From Sulfidibacter corallicola (lineage in GTDB: Bacteria; Acidobacteriota; Holophagae; Acanthopleuribacterales; Acanthopleuribacteraceae): a stretch of 64,000 nt of DNA. How positions within the stretch are numbered: position 1 is the first letter of the stretch; the number at the start of each line of letters is the position of its first letter. Below, in pieces: positions 1-7,888 of this stretch. Where the stretch lies: NCBI RefSeq assembly GCF_017498545.1, contig NZ_CP071793.1:7244256-7308255 (forward strand), given 5' to 3'. The notes beneath the pieces were generated by a model, which saw only the letters and a list, made by a program, of their open reading frames with translations, was not told where the DNA came from and did not search any database. Position numbers and translations under genes: made by a program.

Positions 1-312
1 GAACACATCCTGTTGTTTATCAGTCTGTTAGCTCCCTGAACAAAAACATTGCCCAAAAGGCCGACGGGTTTGATTTCTTTGTGGCGACGCGTCACACGCG
101 GCATTTGATGACTCGTCCACGAATACGAATGCAGTCATTCCGTCCGAGGCCTATTGCGATGTTTTTCCCGGTACCGAACACAAATTCAGATACTTCAAAA
201 TAACAAATCATTCTGCATAAACAATTGATATTTTTGATCTTAAGCTCGGTCTCTTGTCAGCACATCTGTCGTGTGCCAACCATGGGTCCTGTCTATTCGT
301 GTGGATTCGTGT
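1..312 (+). repeat. Dispersed intergenic repeat, copy 1 (cut by window edge)
   Basis: This stretch reappears at 17407-17715 in the same orientation and at about 6823-7131 inverted. Shared landmarks are the GAACACAT-CTGTTGTTTATCAG start, a GGCGACGCG block, a TCCACGAAT block, a TTCCGTCCGAGGC-type block, a CGATATTTTT-type block and the closing GGTCCTGT. It carries no convincing gene. Because the match begins at the first base, this copy may extend left of the window. It ends in the shorter ATTCGTGTGGATTCGTGTGATTCGTGGAC-type motif, which is also scattered elsewhere in the window. Confidence 0.75.
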
Positions 313-384
313 GATTCGTGGACGATTTTTTTTGGTGCGGCAAGGGGTCTGAAAGCCAGAGATCGGGCGGTTTCAAGAGTCGTT

Positions 385-423
385 AACTAAAGTTTTAGTT
401 GATATTTAACTAAGGTTTTAGTT
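385..423. promoter_or_regulatory. Tandem palindromic operator-like sites
   Basis: Two copies of a 16-bp near-palindrome stand 23 bp apart: AACTAAAGTTTTAGTT at 385-400 and AACTAAGGTTTTAGTT at 408-423. The half-sites are AACTAA and TTAGTT. The pair lies just upstream of a sigma70-like promoter (439-467) and of the deacetylase gene. The arrangement suits a dimeric repressor or activator binding cooperatively, about two helical turns apart. The binding protein is unknown. Confidence 0.5.
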
Positions 424-438
424 AGAATCGTCCGGTGC

Positions 439-467
439 TCGACCAGTAGATTTTCTTTGGATATAAC
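439..467 (+). promoter_or_regulatory. Putative sigma70-type promoter for the deacetylase gene
   Basis: A TCGACC box at 439-444 is followed after 17 bp by TATAAC at 462-467. These match the -35 and -10 consensus at 4/6 and 5/6 positions. Transcription would start near 474, giving a leader of about 118 nt before the ATG at 592. Its position directly downstream of the paired palindromes supports a regulated promoter. Confidence 0.4.
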
Positions 468-591
468 TTGCTTCCTATCAGCGGATTGTCTCGTTTTATC
501 GCGGTGCCCCGGATCCAGGCTGGTCGGTTGAATTCCGCCTGGTTTGGGCTACCGTCACCATTTTATTATTTGATTTCACGAGGAGTACCCC

Positions 592-1575
592 ATGCCGATT
601 TGCGATTCGAGCCAGGACCTGAAAGCGCCACGAGCCGTACGCGGAACGAGAGGCGCGCGATCCCAAATCACGAAGGGTCGGATCATCGGTGCATGGTTCC
701 TTTTACTGTGGTCGCTGCCGATCGCCAGTTACGGTCAAAGCGTCGCCTTGTCCTTTGACGACGGCCTCGACCCGCGCACCCATGCCCATGCAACCGCTAC
801 CAATCATGCCATCTTGAAAGCGCTGGCCGAAGCCCAAGTTTCATCGATCTTCTTCGTCGCTGGAGGACGGGTGGACAGCCCGGAGGGCCTGGCGTTGGTT
901 CGAACCTGGGGCGAGTCCGGCCACGCGGTGGCCAACCATACCTACGCTCACGCGAATTACGGCTCGAAGCGCACGACCCTCGCCGCGTTCATGGCCGATA
1001 TCGAGCGCAACGAGCGGTTGTTGGAGCGGTACCCCGGTTGGACCAAGCGCTTTCGGTTTCCCTACCTGAAGGAGGGGGAGACCGCGGAAAAGCGGGACGG
1101 CCTGCGCGTTTGGCTGAAGGAACGTGGGTACCGATCGGGTGCGGTGAGCATCGATGCAAGCGACTGGTACTACGATCGACGCTACGTGGCCTGGCGCGAC
1201 ACGCATCCTGGCGGCGATCCGTCCGCTTACCGAGCAGCCTACCTGGAGCACCTGTGGCAACGGGCGAACTACTACGACGACCTGTCCCAACGACTGTTCG
1301 GCCGCAGTGTCCCGCACGTGCTGCTGCTCCACGTCAACCAGATCAACGCGGCCTTTCTCGGGGACGTGGTGGCCATGTTCCGTGCCAAGGGCTGGACGTT
1401 GATCGATGCGGCGCAAGCGTTTCAGGACCCGGTTTACGCCATGGAGCCCAAGGTGCTGCCGGCCGGAGAAAGCCTGCTGTGGTCGTTGGCCAAGCAGCGG
1501 GGCATGGCGGACCTGCGCTACCCCGCCGAAGACGGCCGATACGAAAAACCCCTGCTCGACAAGCTCGGACTGTGA
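592..1575 (+). CDS. Exported polysaccharide deacetylase (CE4/NodB family)
   Basis: This is a 327-residue protein of the carbohydrate esterase 4 family, which removes N- or O-acetyl groups from chitin-like polymers, peptidoglycan or exopolysaccharide using a divalent metal. Visible motifs are FDDG at 55-58 (catalytic base and metal Asp), the metal-binding NHTYAH at 115-120 (H116, H120), RFPY at 155-158, and a late LLLH block carrying the second catalytic His. Residues about 30-48 form a hydrophobic stretch after a basic N-terminus, consistent with a signal peptide or N-terminal anchor. That suggests export to the periplasm or surface. The start was taken as the ATG preceded by GAGGAGTACCCC. 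It stands alone, behind paired palindromic sites and a likely promoter. The substrate cannot be told from sequence. Confidence 0.88.
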   Translation: MPICDSSQDLKAPRAVRGTRGARSQITKGRIIGAWFLLLWSLPIASYGQSVALSFDDGLDPRTHAHATATNHAILKALAEAQVSSIFFVAGGRVDSPEGLALVRTWGESGHAVANHTYAHANYGSKRTTLAAFMADIERNERLLERYPGWTKRFRFPYLKEGETAEKRDGLRVWLKERGYRSGAVSIDASDWYYDRRYVAWRDTHPGGDPSAYRAAYLEHLWQRANYYDDLSQRLFGRSVPHVLLLHVNQINAAFLGDVVAMFRAKGWTLIDAAQAFQDPVYAMEPKVLPAGESLLWSLAKQRGMADLRYPAEDGRYEKPLLDKLGL

Positions 1576-2036
1576 CCCTGATCCCGAGCACCGGCAGCTC
1601 GAAGACCGTGACACCATATTGGCTACCTTGGGACCGCCAACAACGGGGGGACGCGAAGGGCGAACCAAGCCCGAAACGCGATTGGATTTGCGCGTGACTG
1701 CTTGATAGGGAAGCCCTTGAAAGGAACAAGTCACGGATAGAATCCGTCCTTTTCTTGAAAAAAGCGTAAAATGGAAGAAGACCCTAACAACGTGCATTCG
1801 CCAAAATCCCCCGACCCCCCTGGGGGCGGGCCGGACGAAAGGGAGCCATCCCCTCGGGGCTGCCGTCCCTACTGGCGCATCATCATGACTTCCGTTCCCG
1901 TAGGAAGTGCGACCCTGCGTACCGTTTTGGTTGCGGGTCTGCGTGACCGACGATTCGATTTCCGAAGGTTCCACAGAAACCAAGCTCGTTTCTCGTTCTG
2001 AGAGGTAGAACTGTCCCGGTCCAACAAGGAGCCGAT
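1576..2036. other. Intergenic region between deacetylase and kinase
   Basis: I see no credible gene in these 461 bases. A short hairpin, ACGGAT-AGA-ATCCGT at 1733-1747, is followed by CCTTTT and could be a weak terminator for the deacetylase. A GC-rich stretch follows at 1800-1860. The kinase ribosome binding site (AAGGAG) ends the region. Confidence 0.4.
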
Positions 2037-4700
2037 ATGGCGGACGCGCCCAGGAATCGCAAGGAGTCCAGTCCCCAAAAAGAAAACCTCTTTGAGATGC
2101 CGACAGGGAAAGCGTCTGATAAGCGGGGAGACAAGGTTCGCAAGACCCCTTTGCTCGACGAAGATCGGAATCACCACGTTTTCGGTGATGATGTTCCTAC
2201 CAAGGTGGGTTCCGGTTCCACCGAAAACGACCTGGACCCCGAAACGATTGGATCCTATCGAATTGTCGAGGAGCTGGGCCGCGGCGGCATGGGCACCGTT
2301 TACCTGGCGGAGCAAACCGGAACCGTCACAAGGAAAGTCGCCCTGAAAGTGGTGCATGCCAGCCTGCACCACTCAACGGCCCTGGCGCGCTTCGCGGCGG
2401 AACGTCAGGCCATGGCACGGCTGTCTCATCCGCATGTGGCGCAACTCTTTGAAGCGGGCACCACGGCACAGGGTTTCCCGTTTTTTGCGATGGAGTACAT
2501 CGAAGGCGAAACCCTGGCTCGGTATTGTGAACGACGAAAACTCTCCGTGACGGATCGCCTTCGCTTATTCACCAACATCTGCGAAGGGGTCCAGCATGCG
2601 CACCAAAAAGGCGTGCTGCATCGCGATCTGAAGCCCTCCAACATCATGGTTGTGGAGCACGAAGGCCAGGTCGTCCCCAAGATCATCGATTTTGGCATCG
2701 CGAAGGCGATCGACCACCCGCTCGTCGACCACACGTTGACACGGGGTGGCATTCTTGGGACGCCGGCCTACATGAGCCCCGAAGCCCTTCAATCTCCGGA
2801 ACTGGTCGATACGCGCAGTGATGTGTATTCTCTGGGCCTGGTGCTCTACGAATTGTTGGCGGGGATCGGTCCGAAACGCGAATTTGTAGGTCCGATTCCG
2901 AAACCGATGCATTCCGGGGAGATCAAAGGCCCCAGCACGCGGGTTTCCGATTTGGAGAACGCGTCGCTTGAGAAAATTGCCGGCGAACGCGGACTCAGTC
3001 CCAGTGCTTTCGTGAACACCCTCAAAGGTGACCTGGATTGGATCACCTTGACGGCCATCGATCCGGACCCGGACCGTCGCTACGGGTCGGCCGCGGAACT
3101 TGCCGCCGACATCGAACGATATCTATCGCACTATCCGATCCAGGCGAGACCGCCCCGGCTCACCTATCAACTGGCCAAATACCTATATCGCTATCGAGTC
3201 GGCGTTGTCGCGGGAACCGTCGCCTTGCTGGCGCTGATTGCCGGGGTGATCGGCACTTCCGCCGGCATGATCAAAGCGCAGCGCGCCGAATTGGAGGCTC
3301 GTCTTCAGGCACGACGCGCGAACAGCGAAGCCGAGGCCGCAACGCAGATCTCGGATTTTCTGACGGAATTATTCACGCTCTCGGACCCTTCGGAAGCCCG
3401 CACCGAAGAATTGACCGTGCGAGAACTCCTCGACCGGAGCGCGGCCAACATGGCCACCAAGCTCGGGGACCAACCGGTCATCAAGGCCAGACTGTTGCAG
3501 GCCATGGGCGAGGTCTATTCCAACCTGTCTCTCTACAAAGAGGCCGAGGGCCAGTTCGAACAGGCGGTCGCCCTGCGGGAGGCCGAATTCGGCGAACACC
3601 CTGATCTGGCGGCAAGTCTCATTTGGCTTGGATCGACGAACAACAGCTTGAACCGGCTCGACAAAGCCCAATCCTTGTTTGAGCGTTCCATGGCCATGGC
3701 CGAATCGCTCGAAGGACCCGAGAGTTTGTTGGTCGTGAATTCCCTGGTGGGGCTCGCCAGCATTGCCGTCAATCGGGGCCAATACCGCGAGGGCGAGAAA
3801 ATCCATCGAAAGGCCCTCTCCATCTGCGAAAGGGCCGTGGGTGATGATCATTGGGAGACGGCGACCGTCATGAGAAGTCTCGCACTGAACTTGGAAGTTC
3901 TGGGACGGACCGAAGAGGCGCTCGCGTACCGGAAAAAATATCTCCTGATCGTGGAAAAGAGCAAAGGAAAAGATAGTTACCACAGTATTCGCGGACATTA
4001 TACGGTCGGCTATAGCCTTTTAAGATTAAACCGTTTAGAGGAAGCGGAGCAGTATCTCCAGAAAGCGCTCCGTCTCGCCGAAACCCAACTGGAGCCGGGA
4101 CACGGTTACATCTTGCGGGCCTTGTGGAATTTTGGCGATCTTCGCTATGTGCAAAAGCGGTATCGCGAAGCCGAGGAATTCTACGGTCAGGCATTGAGGT
4201 CGGTGGAGATCAGCCTGCCGAGAGGCCATCCGGAACAGATCGTCTTGCTCGGCAGACAGGGGCATGCCATCCTGAATCAAGGCAGGATCAAGGATGCCGA
4301 GAAACCGTTCGAAACGGCGCTTCAGCTCGCCAAGGAAGCGGACGATACCCTGACGCTCGTTTGGAGCCATTACGACTTAAGCGCCACCGGCCGAATGAAA
4401 GGCGATTTCGACCAGGCCGAGACGCACCTTGCGAAGGCCCGAGAATTATGGATCGCACAGGTTGGCCCCGAGGCGTTGGAGATCGGATTTGCCGATTTCT
4501 ATCTGGCCAATATTCGCCGGGACCAGGGCCGATATCGGGAGGCCGAAGCGCTCTACTTGCAAAGCTTCGCCCTGTACGAAAAAAACAAGGCCAACCCAGA
4601 CGATCTGGCCGAATTGGCTGGCGAGTACGCGGATTTGTTACGCATGATGGATCGGGACGAGGAGGCGGAATCGCTGCTTGCCCGGTATCCGAACCCTTAG
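2037..4700 (+). CDS. Membrane Ser/Thr protein kinase with C-terminal TPR repeats
   Basis: This is an 887-residue Hanks-type kinase. A hydrophilic N-terminus of about 70 residues precedes the catalytic domain (about 73-365), with glycine loop GRGGMG at 81-86, ATP-binding Lys104 in VALKVV, catalytic loop HRDLKPSN at 195-202, DFG at 218-220 and SPE (APE motif) at 247-249. All catalytic residues are intact. One transmembrane helix (about 388-409) separates the cytoplasmic kinase from a long C-terminal half (about 470-880) of tetratricopeptide repeats of the AEALYLQSFALYEK type, likely protein docking sites. The ATG follows AAGGAG with good spacing. This kinase-TM-TPR layout is common in Acidobacteriota, Planctomycetes and myxobacteria. 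The substrate is unknown and neither neighbour is an obvious partner. Confidence 0.92.
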   Translation: MADAPRNRKESSPQKENLFEMPTGKASDKRGDKVRKTPLLDEDRNHHVFGDDVPTKVGSGSTENDLDPETIGSYRIVEELGRGGMGTVYLAEQTGTVTRKVALKVVHASLHHSTALARFAAERQAMARLSHPHVAQLFEAGTTAQGFPFFAMEYIEGETLARYCERRKLSVTDRLRLFTNICEGVQHAHQKGVLHRDLKPSNIMVVEHEGQVVPKIIDFGIAKAIDHPLVDHTLTRGGILGTPAYMSPEALQSPELVDTRSDVYSLGLVLYELLAGIGPKREFVGPIPKPMHSGEIKGPSTRVSDLENASLEKIAGERGLSPSAFVNTLKGDLDWITLTAIDPDPDRRYGSAAELAADIERYLSHYPIQARPPRLTYQLAKYLYRYRVGVVAGTVALLALIAGVIGTSAGMIKAQRAELEARLQARRANSEAEAATQISDFLTELFTLSDPSEARTEELTVRELLDRSAANMATKLGDQPVIKARLLQAMGEVYSNLSLYKEAEGQFEQAVALREAEFGEHPDLAASLIWLGSTNNSLNRLDKAQSLFERSMAMAESLEGPESLLVVNSLVGLASIAVNRGQYREGEKIHRKALSICERAVGDDHWETATVMRSLALNLEVLGRTEEALAYRKKYLLIVEKSKGKDSYHSIRGHYTVGYSLLRLNRLEEAEQYLQKALRLAETQLEPGHGYILRALWNFGDLRYVQKRYREAEEFYGQALRSVEISLPRGHPEQIVLLGRQGHAILNQGRIKDAEKPFETALQLAKEADDTLTLVWSHYDLSATGRMKGDFDQAETHLAKARELWIAQVGPEALEIGFADFYLANIRRDQGRYREAEALYLQSFALYEKNKANPDDLAELAGEYADLLRMMDRDEEAESLLARYPNP

Positions 4701-4767
4701 ATGATCCTCGAACGCACGTAGGCGAGACGAAAAAAACCGTTCACAGGGAAGGGCATACCGGGGTCTT

Positions 4768-4800
4768 CACTTGTCCACGAAAAACACGAAAAAACACGAA
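4768..4800. repeat. Short dispersed CACGAAAAA-type repeat
   Basis: A TTGTCCACGAAAAACACG motif continues with AAAAAACACGAA. The same short motif, in either orientation, occurs near 7193, 7465, 7735, 7833, 17321, 18000, 19349, 19640 and 20305, almost always outside genes. Here it borders the left side of the group II intron and may be part of its insertion site. Confidence 0.6.
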
Positions 4801-5412
4801 GACAACGCCAAGAAAAGCTTGGCGCAAACTGACTGGGTTCAAGTCCCAGTGGAGTAAGGGGTTAACCACCCGCTCCTACCGAGTGTTGCGCACGGGAAGG
4901 AGACCGGAAAGAAAGGAGGAAACCAGACAACGAAAGGCTCCCCTTGGGAAACCAGGCCCACGTAATTGTCAGCGGGGGGTACCGAGGTAAACAGCGGGGA
5001 GCAAGTCGAACAACTCGTGCGAAGTGTACACAGGGAACCATTTGGGCCAGAGGGAGGCCGTACCTCCTGAAGCCAAATCAGCCTCGATAACATTGTGAAT
5101 CTCGTCGGTGAGCGTGTTTTGTGGCGCGAAACCAACACAAGCAGTCCGCGTTGGTGAGGGCTGTGAGGGGCGAGCGGGGTCAAAGGGCCTGGCACGAATG
5201 GGGAGTTGCGAACCAGGAACTTGGGAGGCCTCACCCCCCCTGGAATAGAAACAGGTAAGGCGGCACCAACCATACGGGAGGCCCGCTGATGGGGAATGGG
5301 GAGTCGGACGACCTCATAGTACTCGGAGAGCGGGAGAGCCGCTCACAGGGGGAAGGGGGTCGCGATCAGATGGAGCTTTCAAGGGACCACACCACTGAGA
5401 AGGAGGTCGGCC

Positions 5413-6720
5413 GTGAGTGTGTCAACAGCATTGGAAGGAATAGCGAACAAGGCGAAGCGGGACGGGTCGCACCGATTTGTGAATCTGTATCGGTTGCTGA
5501 ACGAAGAATCGCTCCACATGGCTTGGAAGGAACTGAACAAAAGGGCGGCAGCGGGCATCGACAAGGTGACGGCTGCGGAGTACGGCCGAGATCTGGACAA
5601 GAACATCGAGGAGCTGGTGAAGCGGCTGAAAGAGAAACGCTACAGGGCGACGCCGATTCGAAGGCAGTACATCCCGAAGAGTAACGGGAAGATGCGGCCT
5701 TTGGGAATCCCGGTACTTGAGGACCGATTGGTGCAGCGTGCCACGGTGATGATTCTGGAAGCGATCTACGAGCAGGATTTCCTGGCGGTGAGCCATGGCT
5801 ACCGGCCAGGAAAGAGTGCGAAAGGTTGTGTGAAAGAACTGCGGGACGAACTGCAATTCGGTGGGTACCGGTACGTGGTAGAGGCGGACATCAAGGGATT
5901 CTTCGATCATCTGGATCACGATCTGCTGATGAAGATGCTGGCTCATCGGATCAACGACAAGAGCCTGCTGCGGCTGATCAAGAAATGGATGATCGTGGGG
6001 GTGCTGGAGCCGGAAGGCATGACGATTCACCCCAAAACGGGAACCCCGCAAGGGGGAATCATCTCACCGATCCTGGCGAACGTCTACCTGCACTACGTGC
6101 TGGACTTGTGGGCGATGAAGCCGTTTGGGAATCACTGTCACGAGCGGGTGAAGTACGTGCGGTATGCGGACGACTTCGTATGCGCATTCGTGTCCAAAAT
6201 GGATGCGGAACGGTTTTACGAAGAACTGCCGGTGAGACTGGCGAAGTTCAACCTGTCGTTAGCCGAAGACAAGACGAGGATTCTGAAGAGTGGTTGGTGC
6301 TGGGGAAAGATGGCGCAAGCCTTCGACTTCCTGGGATTTACCCTAAGGTGGGATAAGGACCGTAAGGGCCGTCCCTACTTGCGACGGAAGACCTCGCGAA
6401 AGAAGCTGGAGCAGGGAGCCCGAGAGATGAAAGAGTTCATCAAAGCTCATCGCTCGCTGAAGCTGCCGAAGCTGATCGAGAGAGTGAATACGAAGCTGAG
6501 AGGTCACTACGAGTATTTCGGGGTGATCGGGAACAGCCGAGGCATTCAGGAATTTGCGAGAATCGTCACGAGACTCTTGTTCAAGTGGCTGAATCGCAGA
6601 AGTCAGAAACGGAGCTTCAACTGGGAAACCTTCGAAGGGATGATCAAACGGCTGGGCCTATTGAGGCCGAGGATCACCGAAGAGAGGGACAATCAGCTCA
6701 AGCTACCATTCCTCCGTTGA
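5413..6720 (+). CDS. ltrA: Group II intron-encoded reverse transcriptase/maturase
   Basis: This 435-residue protein helps its host intron splice and copies it into DNA at the target site. RT blocks are clear: IPKSNGKMRPLGIP (88-100), ADIKGFFDHLDHD (158-170), TPQGGIISPILANVYLH (211-227), and the catalytic YADD at 251-254. The C-terminal third carries the maturase (X/GIIM) region (RVNTKLRGHYEYFGV and after). No HNH endonuclease domain follows, so target-primed insertion would depend on other primers, as in endonuclease-less group II introns. The GTG start is preceded by GAAGGAGGTCGGCC, a strong ribosome binding site. No frameshift or stop is seen, so the enzyme is probably active. Confidence 0.95.
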   Translation: MSVSTALEGIANKAKRDGSHRFVNLYRLLNEESLHMAWKELNKRAAAGIDKVTAAEYGRDLDKNIEELVKRLKEKRYRATPIRRQYIPKSNGKMRPLGIPVLEDRLVQRATVMILEAIYEQDFLAVSHGYRPGKSAKGCVKELRDELQFGGYRYVVEADIKGFFDHLDHDLLMKMLAHRINDKSLLRLIKKWMIVGVLEPEGMTIHPKTGTPQGGIISPILANVYLHYVLDLWAMKPFGNHCHERVKYVRYADDFVCAFVSKMDAERFYEELPVRLAKFNLSLAEDKTRILKSGWCWGKMAQAFDFLGFTLRWDKDRKGRPYLRRKTSRKKLEQGAREMKEFIKAHRSLKLPKLIERVNTKLRGHYEYFGVIGNSRGIQEFARIVTRLLFKWLNRRSQKRSFNWETFEGMIKRLGLLRPRITEERDNQLKLPFLR

Positions 6721-6748
6721 GCCGAGTACGGAAGCGAATCTGATCGAA

Positions 6749-6781
6749 GAGCCCGGTGCGGTAGTTCCGCACGCCGGGATC
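6749..6781 (+). ncRNA. Group II intron domain V catalytic hairpin
   Basis: These 33 nt fold as the canonical domain V. The lower helix pairs GAGCCCGG with CCGGGATC with one mismatch, a two-nt CG bulge follows on the 3' side, and the upper helix pairs TGCGG with CCGCA and closes with a five-base loop. The catalytic AGC triad is at 6750-6752. A second hairpin (about 6785-6820) with an unpaired A in CCTACCGC fits domain VI and its branch point. Confidence 0.8.
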
Positions 6782-6822
6782 TGTGCGGGGGCTGTCGGGC
6801 AACCGGCAGTCCTACCGCGACT

Positions 6823-7131
6823 AGACAGGACCCATGTGTGACACACGAGGGATGCTCTGAGAAGAGCCCGAGCTTGACATTCAAAATATCAATCGCTTGT
6901 GAAGATCCATTTGTCATTTTGAATCATGTGGGTTTGTGTTCGGTTCCGGGAAAAGCGCAATAGCCTCGAATGGAATGGCTGTATTCGTATTCGTGTGGAT
7001 CCGTGTGATTCGTGGACAAGTCATCAACTGCCGCGTGTAACGCGTCCCCACAAAGGAACCAAACCCGTCGGCCTTTTGGGCAACGGGTCCGTTCTGGGAA
7101 CTAACAGACTGATAGACAACAGAATGTGTTC
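6823..7131 (-). repeat. Dispersed intergenic repeat, copy 2 (inverted, next to intron)
   Basis: Read on the minus strand this matches 1-312 and 17407-17715, from GAACACATTCTGTTG at the right end to GGTCCTGTC at the left. The group II intron ends exactly where this copy begins. No gene is present. The stretch also contains the short GTGTGGATCCGTGTGATTCG motif. Confidence 0.75.
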
Positions 7132-7165
7132 CGGAAACCCATCGGAGACGCAATTACCTCACTAA

Positions 7166-7875
7166 GCAGGCCATGCTAGAAGTTTCCATTTCGTGTTTTT
7201 GTCCACTAAATCCACGAAAAAACACGAAAAACGCTTCCCCGGTACTCGCGTTCGCGGGCTGGCAGTTCGGTTGGTGGGAGCTGATGAACAACTCTTGGTT
7301 TCCAGGTGTCACATTCTGATAAGTAACAAAAGGAAACCTGTCGACCGACATGCTCGGGTGGGTCCATATTCGTGTCAATCGGTGTGATTCGTGGACCTGA
7401 CTTCCCGCTTCCCGAGAACCACCCTTGATGACCTGGCGATCGGGGATGGAAGTTTCCACTTCGTGTTTTTGTCCACTAAATCCACGAAAAAACACGAAAA
7501 ACGCTTCCCCGGCACTCGCGTTCGCGGCCTGGTAGTTCGGTTGATGGGAGCTGATGAACAACTCTTGGTTTACAGGTGTCACATTCTGATAAGTAACAAA
7601 AGGAAACCTGTCGACCGACATGCTCGGGTGGGTCCATATTCGTGTCAATCCGTGTGATTCGTGGACCCTGACTTCCCGGTTCCCGAGAACCACCCTTGAT
7701 GACCTGGAGATCGAGGCTGGAAGTTTCCATTTCGTGTTTTTGTCCACGAAATACACGAAAAGCCTGGCCAGCGAACTCGGGAGTAACCCATCGAAGACGC
7801 GATCACCTCACTGGGCAGGCCATGCTGGAAGTTTCCATTTCGTGTTTTTTCGTGTTTTTAGTGGACAGTTTTGGG
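7166..7875. repeat. Tandem ~270-bp repeat (two full units and a partial third)
   Basis: The block starting AGTTTCCATTTCGTG at 7181 recurs at 7451 and again at 7722, giving periods of 270 and 271 bp. The first two units are nearly identical over their whole length. The third is truncated after TCCACGAAATACACG and then joins a copy of the CAGGCCATGCT-GAAGTTTCC segment (about 7816-7850) that also opens the array at 7168. Each unit contains both short dispersed motifs (CACGAAAAAACACG and TTCGTG..GATTCGTGGAC). Open frames crossing it on both strands only reflect the repetition; I call no gene here. Confidence 0.85.
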
Positions 7876-7888
7876 CCCCGTTCGCGGA

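Larger units (their letters stand above)
4872..6822 (+). mobile_element. Group II intron (5' boundary approximate)
   Basis: The element consists of about 540 nt of structured RNA, the reverse transcriptase gene (5413-6720), then domain V (6749-6781) and a domain VI hairpin ending near 6822. The right flank (TAGACAGGACCC onward) matches the inverted form of the dispersed repeat at 1-312 and 17407-17715, so the intron abuts or interrupts that repeat. The 5' end is uncertain. I placed it at the GTGTTGCG near 4872 because group II introns begin GUGYG-like, but any site between about 4801 and 4875 is possible. Two hairpins (4806-4824 and about 4834-4852) lie in that doubtful stretch. Confidence 0.75.

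Noticed and set aside
841..1983. A 380-codon minus-strand frame over the deacetylase gene
   Set aside because: The plus-strand product has a signal peptide and all CE4 motifs in order; the minus-strand frame has none.
4830..4856. A tRNA-like T arm (GGGTTCAAGTCCC)
   Set aside because: No acceptor stem, D arm or anticodon arm can be drawn around it; it is better explained as a hairpin in or beside the group II intron.
5413..6720. Retron or diversity-generating reverse transcriptase
   Set aside because: The maturase region and a matching domain V/VI just downstream identify a group II intron instead; no variable-repeat or msr/msd structure is seen.
7181..7870. CRISPR-like direct repeats (CACGAAAAA and related motifs)
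   Set aside because: Spacing is irregular, units are a 270-bp tandem duplication, the spacers are themselves repeated, and no cas genes are present.
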